This document shows positions 8,435 to 18,077 of a stretch of 19,468 bases of DNA, in pieces. The DNA is from an uncultured Clostridia bacterium. GTDB lineage: Bacteria; Bacillota; Clostridia; TANB77; CAG-508. The notes beneath the pieces were generated by a model that made no database searches, was not told the origin of the DNA, and worked only from the letters and a program-made list of their open reading frames with translations. A program made the position numbers and the translations under genes. Position 1 is the stretch's first letter. Every line of letters starts with the position of its first letter. The stretch is from contig CALXAW010000014.1 of assembly GCA_944386375.1 (NCBI GenBank), positions 1 to 19,468 of the forward strand, in the 5' to 3' direction.

Positions 8435-8752
8435 TTACAGGCTTTGTTTTAATAAGTCTTGTGCAACATCTTCTGCGCCTATTGGTGTTACAGTATGTTC
8501 TCGAAACAAGTTTAGCATTTTGTTTATTTTTATTTCGTCATTACTTATATGTCTTATTTCTGCTTCTTCTACTTGTATACTATCTTTTATATATTCTGTT
8601 TTTATAATTTTTATTCCATATATTTCTTTTTCTTTTTTTATTAGTTCGTCTTCATTTATCATTTTATAATATTCTAGTTTAATGGGATGTTTTATTCCTA
8701 CTTCTTCTAATGCTTTTGCTTCAATAAAACGACCACCATAAAACACTTTCAA
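8435..8752 (-). CDS. Small DUF6514-like protein of unknown function
   Basis: 105 residues read from a TTG start (8752-8750). The start is supported by an AAGGAGGGG ribosome binding site about 7 bases upstream. The next in-frame candidate is a GTG two codons later, but its spacing is poorer. The protein is acidic and mixed alpha/beta-looking, with a YGIKIIKTEY segment in the middle and a C-terminal HTVTPIGAEDVAQDLL block (85-100). From memory this layout, a YGI segment followed by a terminal VTP motif, is that of the DUF6514 family common in Clostridia, whose role is unknown. No signal peptide, membrane segment or catalytic motif is visible. It has its own promoter and no terminator before topA, 110 bases downstream, so partial co-transcription is plausible. 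Confidence 0.82.
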   Translation of the reverse strand: MKVFYGGRFIEAKALEEVGIKHPIKLEYYKMINEDELIKKEKEIYGIKIIKTEYIKDSIQVEEAEIRHISNDEIKINKMLNLFREHTVTPIGAEDVAQDLLKQSL

Positions 8753-8793
8753 AAGTATCCCCTCCTTTTTTTCTTTTGTGCAAAACCTTTTTT

Positions 8794-8822
8794 ACTATAT
8801 AATATATTGGAAATTTTTTCAA
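8794..8822 (-). promoter_or_regulatory. Promoter of the DUF6514-like gene
   Basis: TTGAAA (8822-8817), a 17-base spacer and TATAGT (8799-8794) on the minus strand. A start near 8787 gives a leader of about 35 bases before the TTG at 8752. Confidence 0.8.
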
Positions 8823-8847
8823 GTGTATATTGCAATTTAATTAAACA

Positions 8848-8906
8848 TTGGAGCGTATGGATTTTTATACTAATTAGAAAGTATGACTTTCTAATTAGTA
8901 TAAAAA
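8848..8906. repeat. Palindromic element, copy 1 (downstream of the adhesin operon)
   Basis: A perfect 20-bp inverted repeat (8862-8881 with 8887-8906) around the loop TATGA. It is preceded by a conserved single-stranded flank beginning TTGGAG at 8848. It matches the element at 18270-18325 in flank (19 of 23 positions), arm ends, AAAG/CTTT next to the loop, and the loop itself. The middle of the stem differs, yet stays paired in both copies. On the minus strand it directly follows the terminator hairpin of the 1442-residue protein and shares its T tract. Confidence 0.85.
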
Positions 8907-8930
8907 ATTGCAGGCTTCACCTGCAATTTT
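8901..8930 (-). terminator. Rho-independent terminator of the surface-protein operon
   Basis: An 11-bp stem (8904-8914 with 8920-8930, core TGCAGG/CCTGCA) with a 5-base loop is followed on the minus strand by a run of T (8906-8902). It begins 7 bases after the stop codon at 8938. Confidence 0.92.
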
Positions 8931-8937
8931 GGTTAGT

Positions 8938-11900
8938 TTATAATTTTATTATCTTTCGTATTGCTATTATGCCTAATCCTATTAGAGTGGAACCTAATAT
9001 TCCAATTATTATATAAGGGATATATGTTAAGCTTCCACCTGTTGGAGGTATTATTACTACCCTTTCTGATTTAGATTCGTCCACTTCTGTAGGTACTTGT
9101 TCTATATCCTTGGATAATTCTATAGCATAATCTGTAAGTTCTGTTGTTATTGTACTTCCTCCTGTTCTTTGAACTCTTATTACTTCCCCATTGTTGTTGT
9201 ATGACATGTCATCTGTTGAGCCAAGTAATCTTTCAAGTATAATTTGCTTTCTTACTTCAGTTCCTGGTAATAATCCTTCTGGAGGTACCGCTTCTGCAGT
9301 TACCATAGATTGGAACTTTAAGTTTAATTTATTATATACATCTTTAGACATGTCTGTTTTATGTGTGTTTGATATTTCGTCTAATTTTTGTATAGTAGTC
9401 CATCCATTTTCAGTACTCTTATCTGCTAAAGTTAATTCATTATCAATATAATCCATTAGTGTAGTTGATGTGAATTTGATTATATCTCCTACTTCTTCTC
9501 CCCACCAGTAGTATTCTGCACTTTGATAATCTCTTTCACTACCATTTTTTAATATATAATCATATGTAATTTCTATTTGTGAACCATATATTAATTCACT
9601 ATCTACTGTTAATATTATGTCTCCGCTTTCTCCGTTTGAATTTGGCAAATACATAACATAATCTAGTACTTCTTCTTGTGGGTTACCCTCAATTAGTATT
9701 TGTCCATTTGGTAATGTTATTTTTACATTTGTTACTTCTTTTTTCAATTGTGCTTGTTGCATTGCTCTTAGTATTATACCAAAGTCAATATCTGTTAATT
9801 TATATTGATATATATCTTCTGCTGTTTCTGAAAATAGTGTAGAGTACTGATATTTTTCTACTTCTATTTCAAACTCTGGTGTATCTGCATCCATTGTTGG
9901 TGTTAATACATTTTGTATTGTTTCTTCTGTTACTGTTTTGTTTGTCATATCTGCTATTTCGCTATCTATTTGCTCACGCGCTGTATAACTATCTCTTGCA
10001 TCTGAGAATCTGTCTGTTTCATAATCTTCAACATAATCTGCATCATTTTTATACCAATCTTTTTCTCTTGGGTATTCTCCAGTCTGCTCTTTTGTTCCAT
10101 CTTGTGTTTGGAATGCACTTTTTACTTTAGGTGATGTTACTATTGTAGATTTATAATCTCTAACATTTACTTCTCCTGCTTGTTCATTTGCAGGTGTATA
10201 TATAACATTTCCATTACCATAGGTAATTCTAATTATATAATTACCTGGCTCTATTCCTCTAAAACTATACTTTCCATCATTTCCAACTATTGTAGAAGCT
10301 GTTTCTTTTGCTCCATTATCAATACCATTTGGTTCATATCCATTTTCTTCTTGTGAGTTTGGATATATTGTTGCAACTTCGCCTATATCACCTTCTCCGT
10401 TTGTTGTTAATAGTTCTACTTTTGCACCACCTATTGTGTTTTCTGTACCTTCTTCGTAAATTCCATTACCATTTCTTGTTTTGTCTGTATATATATCATC
10501 TGGATTTTTAGACATAATATTTCCGTCTAATATTGCATTATCTTCAAATATTGTTCCTTCTATTACTCTTACGCCCTTTGCTTCTAGTAAGAATGATGGT
10601 GCTTTATCTGTATCTGCTTCGTATGTATCTATCTCTCCTGGAGTAGCATTACCAGGTGCTGATGCTCTATCTATACCTGCATATATTTCTCCAGCTGTTG
10701 CTTCTTCTCTTTCGTTATCTTCACCATAGAATGTAGAATATGAGAATATTTCTGTTACATTTTTAAGTGTTGCTTCTTCGCTTAACAAGCCTAAAACTGT
10801 TTCATCATTTACTTGGAATTTTATATATATTTTTTCTAAATCTGTTCCAGCTTCTATTTGTCTTCCGTCCATTGATGTTGAATATGCTCCTATATATCCG
10901 TTTTGATTATAACTTTGACCATATTTACTTGTATATGACCATTGTATTTTATCTTCTTTGTTTTCTCCAAACCATGAATCTACAATTTCGTAGTTTTCGT
11001 CATGATAATCCACAATTTCATTAACTTCTGTTAATAATGTATCTGATATGTTTCTAAGTGTGACAGAATATGTTACATATACTCTAAGTTTGTTTGGATC
11101 TTCTGGGTTCAATCCTTTACTATATTCTACATCTGATGGGTATATTGCCCTAGAATATGTGTCAACATAGTTATCTCCAAATTTTACACCTACATTAAAA
11201 CCTGTACCGTCTTGTACATAATTATTTCTTTCTTCATATTTATATATATGTGAATAATCATTTATAGTAATTTCTGCACTTACTAAATCTTTAGATACTG
11301 CTATTTCTGGTTGTTCCCTACGTGCTAACCCCAAATTTGTAAATTGCACTTCTACATCTCCATTGCCATTTTCATTTATTATGTAATGGCCTTGGTCAAA
11401 TTCTGTTCTTAGGTCATAACCTGTTTTTTCTGTATCTGCTATTATTAAAACTGGTTCTGTTATTTCTTTTAATGTAGATGTATATTCTTCTGTGTTGTTT
11501 TCGTATGTTAAGCTATGTGTTACACCTCCTCCGCTATCTCGTGCATATCCTTCTGATCTTGCTGATATATTATCTGCATTTGTTATTTCTGCAAATTGCT
11601 CATTTATGTCTTTTCTTTGGTCTACTAATTCATCTGCTTTAGAATTTATGCTTCTATCTTCTCCTACCAGAGGTATAGATGCTGTATATATTACTCCATC
11701 ATAAATAAATTGTATATAATAAAATTCTAGCTCACTTAGGAATATGTCTTCAAACATATATGCTCCATTTGCATCTGTAACAGTTGTCATGTCTTCTCCT
11801 GTTTGTACATTTTTTGCAATTGCTCCTGTTTCTCTATCCATTAAGTTTACTGTTATTCCTTCTAATAATAAGTCTTCTCCATCATGCTGTACATTATCTT

Positions 11901-13266
11901 CAGTATAACTAGAACCATGGAATACATCATCAAAGTCATTGCCCTTTCCTCCTCTTACGTCTTCCCATACAAAACCTGTTAAGTCAATTCTTATAGGCAC
12001 ACCTGGCAATCCTGGTGCTCCAGCAAATGGCGGCATAACGCCTTCAGTAAACCTTATTTCTAAACCTTTTTCTTCTTTTTTAATTTGAGGATCTATTTCT
12101 AATATTTCTTGACCATTTCTTGAACCTCCATCACTTACTGCACTTGAAAAATTCATTGTTACACAGTATTTGTCATATTCTACATTCCAATTGATTTTCT
12201 TTATCCAATGTATTTCACACTCTTCTATTGGTATTAACATATAATAGTCTTTATCTGTTTCTAATTCCTCTTGTGTTAATGTTACAAATTGACTTCCTTC
12301 ATATCTTCCAAATAATTCTACCTTAATTTCCTCATCTTCATCTGTTAAAATTATATCTGTAAAAGTTCCTCCAAAAGTTGTATTAAATGGTCCTACTTTT
12401 GTATATTTTACACCATTTAATCTAAATGGTTCTACTTCTATATTTGCTGCATCTGTGTTATCTTTCATATCTCTAACACGTTCCATCTCATCTGCATACT
12501 CTTCACCAGCTTCTATTATTTCTGTTCCAGTGCTTGTAGAATCTCCATTAGAATAAACTGTTCCAGTTAACTTTACTCCTACTTCTGCTTCCCATTTTGG
12601 CATATATGTCCATACCGCAGCTTGCGCAGAATTAGTTAACATATCTGCGTAATTATCATATCTTCCTCTTGGTTGATTTAATATATATGCTAATACTGCA
12701 TTATATCTATGGTTAATTATATTTTCATCATCTAGCACTTCTACACCATTAATATCTCTAAATGGCCCTTTATATGCATTTAAGGCTTCTATTGTAACAT
12801 CTATTCCGTCTCTGTACATATTTCCATGTCTATCTAGACGTTGATCTTTTTGTATACAATACAACTTTTCTGTATCACCTATGTTTGTAGCACTCTTGGC
12901 AGACCAATATTGGTGCGCTACATCTACCCAACCATATATAGGTCTACTACCTATTACATTTCCCTCTTCATCTTCTATTGGTTCACTATCAACTTGTCGC
13001 CATTCTTCGTGATAACATGTTGCTTTTCTAAATACAGTATTTCTAGAAGAATATTGCTCTACTCTGTGACCATAATGGCAAGGATTACTTAGACCAGTGA
13101 ATAAACTTGGACTACAACCATTGTCGCAAAATGTTTCTGGTGCTATCCAATCTCCTAGCATTACATATCCATTTATTCCATATGTATAATTAAAAGCGCT
13201 TCCTAAACATATAGCACTTATTATTGATATAAATACCGTTATAATAAGTTTTTTTAATTTTGGCAC
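8938..13266 (-). CDS. Secreted thioester-domain (TQXA-type) adhesin with SdrD/Cna-B-like stalk and IPPTG tail
   Basis: 1442 residues from a GTG start (13266-13264) with a GGAGG ribosome binding site 6 bases upstream. An N-terminal hydrophobic stretch (about 6-28) is a signal peptide. Residues about 40-280 look like a thioester domain: Cys137 in LYCIQ and Gln215 in NSAQAAVWTY match the Cys and the (T/S/A)QxAxW motif whose side chains cross-link in Gram-positive adhesins that bind host surfaces covalently. Ahead of it lies an unusual Cys/His cluster (Cys47, 51, 63, 84 with His64, 67, 86). Stalk domains follow: an SdrD_B/Cna-B-like module (about 429-540), a DUF11-like region (about 650-870) and a second SdrD-like module with an Asn/Asp/Gly loop (about 900-1015). 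A further domain (about 1128-1330) resembles the end of the upstream protein. The tail has IPPTG (1406-1410), a hydrophobic segment (about 1413-1435) and RKIIKL, the layout of a sortase substrate with a variant LPXTG motif. It starts 14 bases after the neighbouring gene and is surely in one operon with it. No sortase is in the window. The host ligand is unknown. Confidence 0.93.
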   Translation of the reverse strand: MPKLKKLIITVFISIISAICLGSAFNYTYGINGYVMLGDWIAPETFCDNGCSPSLFTGLSNPCHYGHRVEQYSSRNTVFRKATCYHEEWRQVDSEPIEDEEGNVIGSRPIYGWVDVAHQYWSAKSATNIGDTEKLYCIQKDQRLDRHGNMYRDGIDVTIEALNAYKGPFRDINGVEVLDDENIINHRYNAVLAYILNQPRGRYDNYADMLTNSAQAAVWTYMPKWEAEVGVKLTGTVYSNGDSTSTGTEIIEAGEEYADEMERVRDMKDNTDAANIEVEPFRLNGVKYTKVGPFNTTFGGTFTDIILTDEDEEIKVELFGRYEGSQFVTLTQEELETDKDYYMLIPIEECEIHWIKKINWNVEYDKYCVTMNFSSAVSDGGSRNGQEILEIDPQIKKEEKGLEIRFTEGVMPPFAGAPGLPGVPIRIDLTGFVWEDVRGGKGNDFDDVFHGSSYTEDNVQHDGEDLLLEGITVNLMDRETGAIAKNVQTGEDMTTVTDANGAYMFEDIFLSELEFYYIQFIYDGVIYTASIPLVGEDRSINSKADELVDQRKDINEQFAEITNADNISARSEGYARDSGGGVTHSLTYENNTEEYTSTLKEITEPVLIIADTEKTGYDLRTEFDQGHYIINENGNGDVEVQFTNLGLARREQPEIAVSKDLVSAEITINDYSHIYKYEERNNYVQDGTGFNVGVKFGDNYVDTYSRAIYPSDVEYSKGLNPEDPNKLRVYVTYSVTLRNISDTLLTEVNEIVDYHDENYEIVDSWFGENKEDKIQWSYTSKYGQSYNQNGYIGAYSTSMDGRQIEAGTDLEKIYIKFQVNDETVLGLLSEEATLKNVTEIFSYSTFYGEDNEREEATAGEIYAGIDRASAPGNATPGEIDTYEADTDKAPSFLLEAKGVRVIEGTIFEDNAILDGNIMSKNPDDIYTDKTRNGNGIYEEGTENTIGGAKVELLTTNGEGDIGEVATIYPNSQEENGYEPNGIDNGAKETASTIVGNDGKYSFRGIEPGNYIIRITYGNGNVIYTPANEQAGEVNVRDYKSTIVTSPKVKSAFQTQDGTKEQTGEYPREKDWYKNDADYVEDYETDRFSDARDSYTAREQIDSEIADMTNKTVTEETIQNVLTPTMDADTPEFEIEVEKYQYSTLFSETAEDIYQYKLTDIDFGIILRAMQQAQLKKEVTNVKITLPNGQILIEGNPQEEVLDYVMYLPNSNGESGDIILTVDSELIYGSQIEITYDYILKNGSERDYQSAEYYWWGEEVGDIIKFTSTTLMDYIDNELTLADKSTENGWTTIQKLDEISNTHKTDMSKDVYNKLNLKFQSMVTAEAVPPEGLLPGTEVRKQIILERLLGSTDDMSYNNNGEVIRVQRTGGSTITTELTDYAIELSKDIEQVPTEVDESKSERVVIIPPTGGSLTYIPYIIIGILGSTLIGLGIIAIRKIIKL

Positions 13267-13280
13267 ATTCTCCCTCCTTT

Positions 13281-16200
13281 CTATAAGCCTAATCTTTTAT
13301 CTGTAAATAACTTTCTTTGTATTAGATATGCTCCTATTGCTATTAATACTAACACAGATATTGTTAAACCTATATATGTAATCATCGCACCTGTGCTAAC
13401 ACTAATTATTACATCTGCTGAATCCATATCATTTTCGCCTTGTGCCCTATTTCCTGGTATAGAGTTTATGTCTTCTAAACCTGGTTCATTGTAGCATTCT
13501 GCAATTTCTGCAGTATTATTTACTAAACCTGTACTTTCTTCTGTCATACTTTTTGTTAATGTTAAACTTAATTCTTTTGTTTCTCCTGGTTGTATTGGTG
13601 TATTTGCCAAACTACTATTATACAAATCTGTACCCTGTTGATACCAATCTGTATTTAATTCTGAATTAAATTGTAATTGTGCTGGCATATAATCAGCAAT
13701 ATTTCTTACATAACCTGCAACTTCGCCTTTATTTGTTATTTTTATTTTGTATTCTATTATTACTGTAGCGCCTTGCAATTCTTTTGCTCTAATTTCTACT
13801 TTTGCAAGTTTAGAGTCTCCATATTCGTATGTTTTTGTTCCATTATTTGTTTGAACTATTATTTTATTTACATATTTATTTAATTCCATATCAAATAGTG
13901 TTGAAGTAATTAAACCTATATCTATATTCGGAATACCCTCATTTGTCATTGTTATAACATCTGTTACTCCATATTTGCCTTGTACTCCATTTATAGAAAA
14001 TGTTTGTGTTACAGCATCTGAATTTACTGCTGGCAAAACTCCTTCTTTTTGATATGTAGTTACTGTGTATAAATTTGTATTATATTCAAATACAACTAAA
14101 TATTGCCCTTGAGGAACTTCTGTAAACATATAAAATCCTTTTTGATTTGTTGTTGTTGTACATTCTACTCCTCCCATATTAGTTGCTATTGTACCAGTAT
14201 TTGCATCTAATAGTCTTACTGTTACCCCTTCTAATAAATCTTCTGTTGCTTGTCTTTCTCCATCTTCGTTTTTGTCTACCCAAGCCAAACCGCTTATCAT
14301 ATTAGCAGAATTACCATCTACAATTCCTTCCGCTTCTGGTTGTAATATATGTGATATCTCTTGTGAAGACAGTATTTCTCCTTTATCATTTGCTGTTGCA
14401 ATATTATCTATTACAACTGGTTCTGTTCTTGTTTTGTAGTTTACAACAGCTGTTATTTTTATAATTAATTTACTATTGGCATCTATTTTTCTAACTATGT
14501 GTATGTTATTTCCTGATGTTTCTACTATTTCTCCATTGACTTCTACTGATTTTACATCTAACTCTGTAGGTATTTCATCCTCTATAGTTATATCTTGTGC
14601 CGCAACATCTGTATCATTTTTTACAGTTATAATATATTCTATAATATCATCAGATTTTACATATCCATTAGCATTTGTTGATGTTAAGTCTATATTTAAT
14701 TTGTAATATTTTACTGTATCTTTTACTGCATTTGACCTACATTCTTCTGCATTGTCAGCTTTTACAGTTGAATATATACTTACTTCTTTTATTGATATGT
14801 TATTATCTGCTATAACATTAGTAGCTCTTACTATTACAGTAAAAGACCTAGTCTTACCTGCTTCTATATTTCCTATACGTATTTTTCCATTCTTTTCTTC
14901 TATTACTTCACCTGTACTTTCATCTCTTGCTGATACAAGTTCTAACTCTTCTGGTAAAACAATTGTAATTTCAACATTATTTTTCGTTTCTTCTGATATA
15001 TTATCAATATCAATTAAGTAATCCATATAAGAATTATTTGTTATTTCTGTTTTTAAGTCTGAGCCTCTAACTGTAGTTACTCTTAATTCTCCTTTTTTTA
15101 CTATATTAGTTACTGTTTCAGACTCAATATTTGCTTCTCCAAATACTGTTGTAATTTTATTATTTAATTCTGTTCCTACTAGTGTATCTGTATTTACTCT
15201 TACTTCGTACTCTACTTGTACTTTTTCTCCAACAGCTATTCTTTCAACATTTTTTTCTACTTCTTTTTTATCTGGAAATTCTGTATAATATACTTCACTA
15301 TACACTGTGCCACCTTCAACATATGTTGTTCCTTCTGGTACTAAACCTTTTACTACAACATTTGTTGCATCTTCTGTTCCAGTGTTTTCTATTGTTGTTA
15401 CATATTTTATTACTTCCCCATTTGCTACTTCTGCACCTTGTTCTACATTTTTACCACCTATTGTTGCTTGTAGTGCACTTGTAAGTTCTGGCCCTTTACC
15501 TGTCGATATTCCTAATTCTGTAGAATTTAGTGTATCTGTTGTATTTTGTACTACATTATCATAAGTTACACTATAACTTTCATATGCTGTTTGGTTATAG
15601 CCTAGTCCTTCTGGAATAGTTACTTGGTAACTTCCCACAATTGATTGGGCAGGTTCTAAACTATCTGCAACAATTAAATATTTTTTTACTTTAGTAGCAT
15701 CTACTAATTGTGTACCCCATAAGTTATTACTATCGCTTAAATCATCTGTAGCATTTTCATTTTCTGTATAATATATATTTCCATTGCCTGAAATTGGAGT
15801 AACTGATGTTACTATATTATTTTTACTGTTTTGTGTAGGAAATGTTCCCATTATTTTTACATTGCTTATTGTATCTTTGTTATTATTTATTACTTCGATA
15901 TTTACTGTATTTTGTTTACTTTCTACTCCTAATTCTAGTTTTGCAACTTGTGCATCTTGCTCTCCTACAACTGACATTCCATAATCTTCTATTGTATTTA
16001 TTGTTATTAATCCTTTAGGTGATACAATATCTACTGTATTTTCTATTGTATTTTGAATTCCTGATGTTTGATTTGTATATACCATTCTTATTTTTTCTTG
16101 ATTACTTGTTGCTCTTTTATCTAATATTATATTTGCATTTATAATAAGTGTTGCTCCTTCTACAGCCATTTGAGAATGTGCTATTTGCTTTCCATTTAAA

Positions 16201-18014
16201 ATAACTTCTATAACTTTATATCCATTTTCATCATGTATATTAGCTGATTGTATATTAAGACCTTCTCCATATAATAATCTTACATAATTAACATTTATAC
16301 TTTGCACTTGTGTTGGTAGTTCGATTCTTACTATTGGGTTTTCGTATAAATCATATTGTTCTCCATTTGTTAATAATGTTGCTTTAATTTCTACATCTTT
16401 GTTTTCTACCATTGTAGATAGTGTATTTTTATTTAGTTCTAATTTTGCAGATGTTTCTGTATTTTGTAATTCTATTTGGGCTACAGAATCTAACATTTTT
16501 TCATTTAATGTTGTAACCATTGCTATTATTTGCCTATCATAATTAGTTTGTTTTAATGTTTTTGTATTATTTAATGTTATTGTCCCTACATTTTCTGGCT
16601 TTGTAGTTTGGATATATATACCTTTTACTCCTTCTGGATAATTAATTACTATATCACCATTTTGATTTGGTTGTGAATCTTTTGTTATTTGTGCTAATGC
16701 GTTTCCATCAATATTAAATATTGATAATACTCCATTCTCTCCTAATATATATTCTAATTTTTGTTTGTTTATCTTTGTTGTTATATATTGTGAATTTGCA
16801 TCTATTTCAGCATTTTCTATACTATAAGTTGCCATACTTATTTCTGAGCTTACATAATCTATAACTTCTGTGTTATTTATATGTATTTTAGCTATAGTAT
16901 TGTAATTTCTGCCTTCTCCAGAATAAATCTTGCCTTTATACATACTGTTTTCTAAAACAGTAATCTCTGATGTAATTAAGCCATCTATTTCTTGTGCTAA
17001 TACTTGTGTACTGACTTGTTCTTTTATTGTTTCATTTACATCATATAGTTTTATACTTGTTTTTGCTGTTATTTCTTTATTTGTTATATCAATATCTTTA
17101 TCTATTATGTATGTTACTACAATTTCATCATTTCCTTCTCTATTCCAAGTTATCTTTCCATTTTCTTCATTGTTTTTTATATTTATTTTTATTTTATTTT
17201 CTCTTTCTGAATATTCCCAGTTTTCTTGTGTAAGTGTTTCTTCTTTTCCATTTGTTGCGATTGTACCTCTTGATAAAACTTCTACATTTTCTGTTCCCAT
17301 TGGTGCATTTAATTCTATATTAGTTTCTTTTATTGGGTATGCATTATTTTTAAGCCCGCTTTTTACTAGGACTTGTACTATTCTTTTGTTTTCTCCGCTT
17401 ATATTATAAACTTTATTTGTTATTATTTTTGTTTCTAATTCTGCTCCTTCGTTATCTGCATATGGATTTGTGTATGTTAATTGTAATTGTCTTGTTGTGT
17501 CTATATTTATATCTTCTTCTGTACTGTCTTTGTATATTCCTTTTATTTGTATTTCAGATGTTTGACTTAAAAAATTTGAATTGATTTGTTCTGTTTTTGT
17601 AGGTTCTACTTCTAGTTCTAATTCTGCTATTTCGCTAGCATTTATTTGATTTAAAGTTATTTTATTGTTTTCTATTTTGTTTATATATTTGTTTTTACTA
17701 CTGCTTTTTATCTCAAAATTACTATTTTTAACCTCTATTGTACCATTAAAATATCCCTCTTCTTGTACTGCTACATCTATAAACATTTTAACATTTTGAC
17801 TATTTATAGCAGTTTCTTTATTTGTTATTTTGTTACCATTTTCGTCTTTAAAATATACATCAAACGTTACATTTTTATTATTTGTTTCTATCTCACTATT
17901 ATAAATATCTACAGCATAGCTAAAAGCACTTGCACCTACAAATAAAAAATTTGTTGATGTAAGTGTAAATACTAGTAAAATTATTAGAACTTGCTTTAGA
18001 ATATTTACCTTCAT
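13281..18014 (-). CDS. Giant secreted DUF11/SdrD-repeat surface protein with C-terminal membrane anchor
   Basis: 1577 residues from ATG 18014, with an AGGAGAG ribosome binding site. A signal peptide covers about residues 1-34 (hydrophobic core, then GASAFSYA). Residues 35-830 are beta-rich and Asn/Thr/Glu-rich with no named domain I can assign. DUF11-like adhesin repeats follow at about 845-975 (IENTGTEDATNVVVKGLVPE) and 1105-1225 (VKNDTDVAAQDITIEDEIP), with another related module at about 976-1090. An SdrD_B-like domain starts at 1240 (GLAWVDKNEDGERQ). A conserved C-terminal module (about 1373-1535) precedes VSTGAMITYI and a hydrophobic segment (about 1543-1564) with a positively charged tail. 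No true LPXTG is present, so it may be anchored by the membrane segment or by a sortase with another motif. It is the first gene of the two-gene operon; its position suggests it acts with the thioester adhesin, for example as a stalk or pilus-like partner, which is inference. Confidence 0.92.
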   Translation of the reverse strand: MKVNILKQVLIILLVFTLTSTNFLFVGASAFSYAVDIYNSEIETNNKNVTFDVYFKDENGNKITNKETAINSQNVKMFIDVAVQEEGYFNGTIEVKNSNFEIKSSSKNKYINKIENNKITLNQINASEIAELELEVEPTKTEQINSNFLSQTSEIQIKGIYKDSTEEDINIDTTRQLQLTYTNPYADNEGAELETKIITNKVYNISGENKRIVQVLVKSGLKNNAYPIKETNIELNAPMGTENVEVLSRGTIATNGKEETLTQENWEYSERENKIKINIKNNEENGKITWNREGNDEIVVTYIIDKDIDITNKEITAKTSIKLYDVNETIKEQVSTQVLAQEIDGLITSEITVLENSMYKGKIYSGEGRNYNTIAKIHINNTEVIDYVSSEISMATYSIENAEIDANSQYITTKINKQKLEYILGENGVLSIFNIDGNALAQITKDSQPNQNGDIVINYPEGVKGIYIQTTKPENVGTITLNNTKTLKQTNYDRQIIAMVTTLNEKMLDSVAQIELQNTETSAKLELNKNTLSTMVENKDVEIKATLLTNGEQYDLYENPIVRIELPTQVQSINVNYVRLLYGEGLNIQSANIHDENGYKVIEVILNGKQIAHSQMAVEGATLIINANIILDKRATSNQEKIRMVYTNQTSGIQNTIENTVDIVSPKGLITINTIEDYGMSVVGEQDAQVAKLELGVESKQNTVNIEVINNNKDTISNVKIMGTFPTQNSKNNIVTSVTPISGNGNIYYTENENATDDLSDSNNLWGTQLVDATKVKKYLIVADSLEPAQSIVGSYQVTIPEGLGYNQTAYESYSVTYDNVVQNTTDTLNSTELGISTGKGPELTSALQATIGGKNVEQGAEVANGEVIKYVTTIENTGTEDATNVVVKGLVPEGTTYVEGGTVYSEVYYTEFPDKKEVEKNVERIAVGEKVQVEYEVRVNTDTLVGTELNNKITTVFGEANIESETVTNIVKKGELRVTTVRGSDLKTEITNNSYMDYLIDIDNISEETKNNVEITIVLPEELELVSARDESTGEVIEEKNGKIRIGNIEAGKTRSFTVIVRATNVIADNNISIKEVSIYSTVKADNAEECRSNAVKDTVKYYKLNIDLTSTNANGYVKSDDIIEYIITVKNDTDVAAQDITIEDEIPTELDVKSVEVNGEIVETSGNNIHIVRKIDANSKLIIKITAVVNYKTRTEPVVIDNIATANDKGEILSSQEISHILQPEAEGIVDGNSANMISGLAWVDKNEDGERQATEDLLEGVTVRLLDANTGTIATNMGGVECTTTTNQKGFYMFTEVPQGQYLVVFEYNTNLYTVTTYQKEGVLPAVNSDAVTQTFSINGVQGKYGVTDVITMTNEGIPNIDIGLITSTLFDMELNKYVNKIIVQTNNGTKTYEYGDSKLAKVEIRAKELQGATVIIEYKIKITNKGEVAGYVRNIADYMPAQLQFNSELNTDWYQQGTDLYNSSLANTPIQPGETKELSLTLTKSMTEESTGLVNNTAEIAECYNEPGLEDINSIPGNRAQGENDMDSADVIISVSTGAMITYIGLTISVLVLIAIGAYLIQRKLFTDKRLGL

Positions 18015-18049
18015 TTAATTCTCTCCTATTTATTGGCTCTTATAATTAA

Positions 18050-18077
18050 ATGATAGCATCTCTAAATATAAAGTCAA
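18050..18077 (-). promoter_or_regulatory. Probable promoter of the surface-protein operon
   Basis: TTGACT (18077-18072), a 16-base spacer and TATCAT (18055-18050) on the minus strand. The start of transcription would be near 18043, about 29 bases before the ATG at 18014. The -10 box is weaker than those of the other units here, which suits a regulated gene. Confidence 0.6.

Noticed and set aside
16930..17409. 159-codon plus-strand frame opposite the larger surface protein
   Set aside because: Ser/Phe-rich, no ribosome binding site or family resemblance, and wholly inside a supported minus-strand gene.
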